A stretch of 8,511 nt of DNA from an uncultured Oscillospiraceae bacterium. Lineage in GTDB: Bacteria > Bacillota > Clostridia > Oscillospirales > Acutalibacteraceae. Each line of letters opens with the position of its first letter. Within the stretch, counting starts at the first letter, position 1. Positions 5,886 through 8,511 of this stretch are shown in pieces. The notes beneath the pieces are model-generated. The model worked only from the letters and a program-made list of their open reading frames with translations. It was not told where the DNA came from and ran no database searches. The stretch spans positions 1 through 8,511 of the forward strand of contig CABQCM010000038.1 in assembly GCA_902462665.1 (NCBI GenBank), given 5' to 3'. A program made the translations under genes and the position numbers.

Positions 5886-5898
5886 AGACGTATTGTGT
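5871..5898. promoter_or_regulatory. Overlapping palindromes in the divergent control region
   Basis: ATTGTA-TGT-TACAAT (5871-5885) is a perfect inverted repeat. ACAATA-GACG-TATTGT (5881-5896) is a second perfect one sharing its right arm. The first has the plus-strand -10 TACAAT as one arm; the other arm, read on minus, is also TACAAT and is suitably placed to serve the glycosylase gene, though its -35 is poor. Either a symmetrical bidirectional promoter or a repressor site covering both -10 boxes would explain it. Confidence 0.45.
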
Positions 5899-5903
5899 TG
5901 GGG

Positions 5904-5950
5904 GGACGGAACGCAATTTATTTTTAGAATACCACAGCTTACTTCCGTCC
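5904..5950 (+). promoter_or_regulatory. Inverted repeat in the DUF6062-like leader
   Basis: GGACGGAA (5904-5911) and TTCCGTCC (5943-5950) are perfect complements separated by a 31-base A+T-rich loop. In the mRNA this would be an 8-bp stem just after the expected start. It has no T-run after it and no recognised riboswitch core. Confidence 0.35.
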
Positions 5951-5997
5951 AGATGTAGAAATGGGAATTATCCAACAAGAAAGGCGGCGTTCGCGCT

Positions 5998-6699
5998 ATG
6001 ATGGAAAGTATCTGCACTATCCCTTTGACCGAGGTGCTCGAGGAGAGAGACGGCTGTCCGCTCTGCCGTATCCGCGACACTTTGGAACGCCGGGTGGTCG
6101 AATACATCACCGGCCCGGCGATGATGGAGCCGGAGGTGCGTATTCGCTCCAACGAGCTGGGATTTTGTCATACGCATTTGACCCAGATGCTGTCGGCACG
6201 CAACCGCCTGGCTGTGGCGCTGACGCTGGAGACCCACCTCGGAGAAATTCAAAAACGGGTGTTTGGCGAAGGCAAACCGTCCTTGCTGCGTCCCTCGGCG
6301 AAAAAAAGGCGGTATGAGACCGCCCGGGTGGAGGAAACCTGCTTTGTCTGCGACCGCATGGAATGGGGCATGTCACGCATGGTGGATAATCTGCTCGATC
6401 TCGTAGACTCCGAACCCGAAATGCGCCAAATGTTTGCCGCCCAGCCCATGGTATGTCTGCCCCATTACACCCTGCTGCTGGAAAAGGCCGAGGCGCGGCT
6501 TTCCAAACGCACCAAAGGGGAATTCATCGACCTGCTCAACCGGTTGGCCGGCGAAGCCTTGAAGGAGCTGCGCGGTGATGTGCGCCATTTCTGCGATATG
6601 TTTGACTATCGCAACAACGGCGAAGACGCCGACTGGGGAAACGCAAGGGATTCGCTCGAACGCGCGGTACAGTTTTTAACCTCTCGGCCGGGGGAATGA
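5998..6699 (+). CDS. DUF6062-like Cys/His-rich cytoplasmic protein
   Basis: A 233-residue soluble protein of unknown function. Two similar metal-binding-like modules are visible: C20-P-L-C23 with F-C57-H-T-H60, and C115-F-V-C118 with V-C153-L-P-H156. In both, a CxxC is followed 33-34 residues later by CxxH, which strongly suggests two zinc ribbons from an internal duplication. Between and after them are amphipathic helices (for example LAVALTLETHLGEIQKRV and GEFIDLLNRLAGEALKEL). The GPAMMEPEVRI segment (39-49) and the CPLCR start are features I recall from DUF6062 proteins of Clostridia. There is no signal peptide or membrane helix. The ATG at 5998 is followed directly by a second ATG; AAGGCGG lies about 10 bases upstream. 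It is the first gene of an operon with the HPP-like membrane protein 69 bases downstream. The family name is from memory; the zinc role is inference. Confidence 0.8.
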   Translation: MMESICTIPLTEVLEERDGCPLCRIRDTLERRVVEYITGPAMMEPEVRIRSNELGFCHTHLTQMLSARNRLAVALTLETHLGEIQKRVFGEGKPSLLRPSAKKRRYETARVEETCFVCDRMEWGMSRMVDNLLDLVDSEPEMRQMFAAQPMVCLPHYTLLLEKAEARLSKRTKGEFIDLLNRLAGEALKELRGDVRHFCDMFDYRNNGEDADWGNARDSLERAVQFLTSRPGE

Positions 6700-6704
6700 T
6701 TCCC
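6692..6704 (+). repeat. Small palindrome at the DUF6062-like stop codon
   Basis: GGGAAT-G-ATTCCC is a perfect 6-1-6 palindrome around the TGA. The one-base centre cannot close a hairpin without losing pairs and there is no T-run, so it is not a terminator. The intercistronic gap (6700-6768) otherwise shows nothing. Confidence 0.4.
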
Positions 6705-6768
6705 GTAAGAAGAGCCGTCACCCCCTGGGCGCGGCGGCCGCATTTTGCATGGAAAGTATGGGATTTTT

Positions 6769-7716
6769 TTGAAACAGTGGATTCGCCTAGCCGTTGCTCT
6801 TGCTCTGGCGGCGGCAATGTTTTTGGTATCGCAGTGTCTGCAAGAGCCAGAAATCGTGTTCCCCGAGATTTTGGCCGTGGCATGGGGAGCACTTTGTATG
6901 GAGTATCAGCCTTGGAAAGTCAGCCGCCCACGGATGATTCTTTTGATGACCGCCGCAGCTTTCGCGGGGGTGGGTGCGGTGCGGTTTCTCCCTCTGCCGC
7001 TGGCGGTGCAAGCTATGGTCGGATTTGTTTTTGTGGCAATTTGCCTACTCGGTAGCGGCGCCACCATGGTTCCGATGATTTCGGCCTGCATTCTGCCCAT
7101 GTACCTGCGCACCGAATCGTTGGTATATCCGATCGCGGTCGCCGCGATGACGGCTGCAGTTGCCCTGCTTCAATGGTGCATGGAGCGTACCGGACTTCGT
7201 CCTGTGGCCGAACGCTTCTCCTGGCAGCCCCCCTCCCGGTATCGTTTGCTGGCCTGGGGGCTGGTGTTTGCCGCCTTTGCCCTGCTGGAAACCGCGGCTG
7301 TGGCCAGCGGGAAAATGTATTTGATGGTGCCGCCCCTGATTGTCACGCTGGTGGAGGGATGTTTTCACGACTGGGCAAAAAAACGGCTTCGTCTCTTTCT
7401 GACGGTGACCTGCTCGGCCTTGGCAGGGGTACTGGTGCAGTTTACCCTAGTCGACTGGCTGGGATGGCCGTTGGCGGCTTCGGGCACAGCGGCAGCCGCG
7501 CTTGTGCTCGGTATTCTGATTCTATGGAAAACCCCGTTCCCGCCTGCCTGCGCCATCGGGCTGCTGCCCTTTCTTCTGCCTCGGCAGGGACTGGCGTGGT
7601 ATCCCGTGCTAGTTGCAACGGGGTGCAGTGTGATTTTACTGCTCACCCGGTTGCTTTATCCGATGATTGCCCGGCTGCTGGAGGCGGAAAAAGACGCGCT
7701 GGAACCGAGATCATAA
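6769..7716 (+). CDS. Polytopic membrane protein with two HPP-like halves
   Basis: A 315-residue integral membrane protein with roughly ten hydrophobic segments and a short Arg/Glu-rich tail. The two halves look alike. Half 1 (about 25-140) runs from VFPEILAVAWGALCMEY to MVPMISACILPMYL and VYPIAVAAMTAAVALL. Half 2 (about 185-305) runs from LMVPPLIVTLVEGCF to FPPACAIGLLPFLLP (257-271) and WYPVLVATGCSVILLL. The FPPACA segment resembles the His-Pro-Pro motif of HPP-family membrane proteins with His replaced by Phe, so it is called a degenerate, duplicated HPP-like protein; transport activity is only inferred. The start is uncertain: TTG at 6769 (GGGA 5 bases before) leads straight into MKQWIRLAVALALAA and is preferred; an in-frame TTG at 6745 would add 8 residues. 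There is no ATG at a suitable place. It follows the DUF6062-like gene with no terminator between, so they form an operon. Confidence 0.75.
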   Translation: MKQWIRLAVALALAAAMFLVSQCLQEPEIVFPEILAVAWGALCMEYQPWKVSRPRMILLMTAAAFAGVGAVRFLPLPLAVQAMVGFVFVAICLLGSGATMVPMISACILPMYLRTESLVYPIAVAAMTAAVALLQWCMERTGLRPVAERFSWQPPSRYRLLAWGLVFAAFALLETAAVASGKMYLMVPPLIVTLVEGCFHDWAKKRLRLFLTVTCSALAGVLVQFTLVDWLGWPLAASGTAAAALVLGILILWKTPFPPACAIGLLPFLLPRQGLAWYPVLVATGCSVILLLTRLLYPMIARLLEAEKDALEPRS

Positions 7717-7794
7717 GATAAACAAAACCCTGGAAGTGTTAAGCATGGACCGATTCCCGAAACGGACATAGCATATCGCATGATAGTCTTGGTC

Positions 7795-7827
7795 AGCCGC
7801 AGAGCATTCTGCGGCTCTTCTTTTGTT
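7795..7827 (+). terminator. Intrinsic terminator of the DUF6062-like/HPP-like operon
   Basis: AGCCGCAGA (7795-7803) and TCTGCGGCT (7808-7816) pair perfectly over 9 bp around a 4-base loop, followed by CTTCTTTTGTT. It lies about 80 bases after the membrane-protein stop. Confidence 0.88.
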
Positions 7828-7958
7828 CAAATTATCGTTTAAAAAGGGGAATCACGGTTTACCGGTATGACAAAAAGTATTGTGTTTACGATTTATATGT
7901 ATAGCTAAAAACTGTATTTATTATAAACGAACAAACAATTAATAATTTAAATTTCCCT

Positions 7959-7971
7959 CGCATATTATGCG
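7959..7971. promoter_or_regulatory. Palindrome upstream of the right-edge promoter
   Basis: CGCATA-T-TATGCG is a perfect 6-1-6 palindrome ending 17 bases before the -35 box of the next gene. The place and form suit a dimeric regulator, but nothing identifies one. Confidence 0.3.
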
Positions 7972-7988
7972 TAATATATAAAAAATAA

Positions 7989-8017
7989 TTTACGTTTTAT
8001 TTTATATATGTTATAAT
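7989..8017 (+). promoter_or_regulatory. Sigma-A promoter of the right-edge gene
   Basis: TTTACG (7989-7994), an exact 17-bp A+T-rich spacer, perfect TATAAT (8012-8017) with an extended TGT directly before it. It predicts a start near 8024 and a leader of about 28 bases containing AAGGAG. Confidence 0.75.
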
Positions 8018-8051
8018 GACAATAAAAATATCAAAAAAAGGAGAAACTGCA

Positions 8052-8511
8052 ATGAAAACCATTTGCGAAGTAAAGAAACCCGTCCCCATGCTTGAATGGG
8101 GAAAATTCAAGGATAACTCGTATTGCGGGTGTGTTACGGCACTTTTGAATTCTGCGGGTATCTCCGTCTCCTATGAAGAAATAATGGGTTTATCCGGCGT
8201 ATGTTACCAGGCAACGATAGGAAACGACTGGGATCCCAGCAGCCAAATGCCGCAGAACGGATCGCCTTGTGAGAAAAATGTCGGAGATGCTCTCGGTATA
8301 TCGGTTTATTCGCTGAGCGATAACCAGAAAATTTGGGATCGGGCCAAAGAAAGTATAGACAATGGAGTTCCTGTTTTGCTGACAGCGGGCAGATGGGCGC
8401 CTGAATGGACGCTTGCTTGCGGATACGAAGAAGAAAATGGCGAATATAAATTTTTTGGACGCACCTATTTTGACAGTCAAAAATACTTTAAAGAAAAGAT
8501 TATTGAGCACC
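8052..8511 (+). CDS. Unrecognised Cys-containing protein, faintly papain/C39-like (3' end outside window)
   Basis: An open frame from ATG 8052 to the window edge: 153 codons plus one base, no stop. AAGGAG lies 8 bases before the ATG and a strong promoter is upstream, so the start is secure. There is no signal peptide or membrane segment. The N-terminal part has NSYCGCVTALLNSAGISVSY, a Cys followed by a helix, then GLSGVCYQA and a charged GNDWDPSSQMPQNGSPCEKN segment. Later come NGVPVLLTAGRWAPEWTLACGY and EYKFFGRTYFD. A Cys at a helix start, then a PV(L)L strand, a GY and a late Asp is the order seen in papain-like C39/BtrH-N domains. The expected His before the GY strand is not there (the place reads EWTLACGY), so it could be inactive or a different fold. 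Function is not assigned. Its base composition is lower in G+C than the operon to its left. Confidence 0.7.
   Translation, partial: MKTICEVKKPVPMLEWGKFKDNSYCGCVTALLNSAGISVSYEEIMGLSGVCYQATIGNDWDPSSQMPQNGSPCEKNVGDALGISVYSLSDNQKIWDRAKESIDNGVPVLLTAGRWAPEWTLACGYEEENGEYKFFGRTYFDSQKYFKEKIIEH

Larger units (their letters stand above)
7717..8051. other. A+T-rich intergenic region
   Basis: 335 bases without a gene. The left third holds the operon terminator (7795-7827). The rest is strongly A+T-rich, unlike the G+C-rich genes to its left. It contains a perfect palindrome CGCATA-T-TATGCG (7959-7971), a promoter (7989-8017) and the ribosome site of the gene at 8052. No small gene with a ribosome binding site, no RNA gene and no repeat array is seen. 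Confidence 0.6.

Noticed and set aside
7173..7721. 182-codon open frame in another phase of the HPP-like gene
   Set aside because: Same strand but out of phase with a well-supported membrane protein. Its Gly/Ser/Ala/Arg-rich translation is a typical G+C-rich shadow and it has no start signal.
7860..8017. Two similar A+T-rich stretches (TTTACG followed by TTTATATG and TATA-like bases) as a direct repeat
   Set aside because: The likeness rests on simple A+T-rich sequence with unequal spacing; only the second is a well-formed promoter.
8190..8510. Minus-strand open frame over the right-edge gene
   Set aside because: It is antisense to a frame with a strong promoter and AAGGAG site, and has neither itself.
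1..8511. CRISPR array, tRNA, rRNA, transposase, integrase or phage genes
   Set aside because: No regularly spaced repeats, cloverleaf elements, rRNA-like segments or related protein motifs were found on either strand.

Overview
The window looks like a chromosomal segment of a Gram-positive Clostridia-type bacterium, most likely of the Oscillospiraceae/Ruminococcaceae. The indications are strong AGGAGG-type ribosome binding sites, T-rich intrinsic terminators, a secreted protein with a type I dockerin, families typical of Firmicutes (DUF3021, DUF6061-like, DUF6062-like) and a MerR regulator with a membrane and zinc-ribbon tail. Species cannot be named from the sequence. There are no rRNA or tRNA genes, CRISPR arrays, transposases or integrases.

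Layout. (1) Bases 1-314 (+) hold the 3' end of a DUF3021-type membrane protein. It converges, across a shared bidirectional terminator (322-370), on a minus-strand pair: a MerR-type regulator (1137-1874) and a CPBP-family membrane protease (386-1144) that overlap by 8 bp. A MerR-style promoter with a 19-bp spacer and a dyad precedes the pair. (2) Bases 2034-2484 (-) hold a small DUF6061-like protein and, upstream of it, a cut-short XRE helix-turn-helix reading frame. This part of the window is relatively A+T-rich and accessory in character. (3) Bases 2637-3632 (-) hold a secreted dockerin protein with its own terminator and a probable TTG start. (4) Bases 3859-4934 (-) hold a class II fructose-bisphosphate aldolase gene with promoter, 5' hairpin and terminator. 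(5) Bases 4967-5797 (-) hold an 8-oxoguanine DNA glycosylase of the OGG type. (6) From a divergent control region around 5857-5900, a plus-strand pair runs the other way: a Cys/His-rich DUF6062-like protein (5998-6699) and a polytopic membrane protein with two HPP-like halves (6769-7716), closed by a terminator at 7795-7827. (7) A 335-bp A+T-rich gap (7717-8051) carries a good promoter for a last gene (8052 onwards, +) that runs off the window. It encodes an unrecognised Cys-containing protein with a faint papain/C39-like look.

How the parts may work together. The MerR/CPBP pair reads as a self-regulated envelope-stress or peptide-response unit. The aldolase and glycosylase are separate housekeeping genes. 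The DUF6062-like and HPP-like genes form a two-gene operon of unknown role, divergent from the glycosylase; a palindrome whose arms are the -10 boxes of both directions may co-regulate them. No complete, clearly new defence or biosynthetic system is visible. The items most worth a second look are the membrane-anchored MerR/CPBP unit, the doubled CxxC/CxxH modules of the DUF6062-like protein, the doubled HPP-like membrane protein, the symmetrical divergent promoter and the truncated gene at the right edge.
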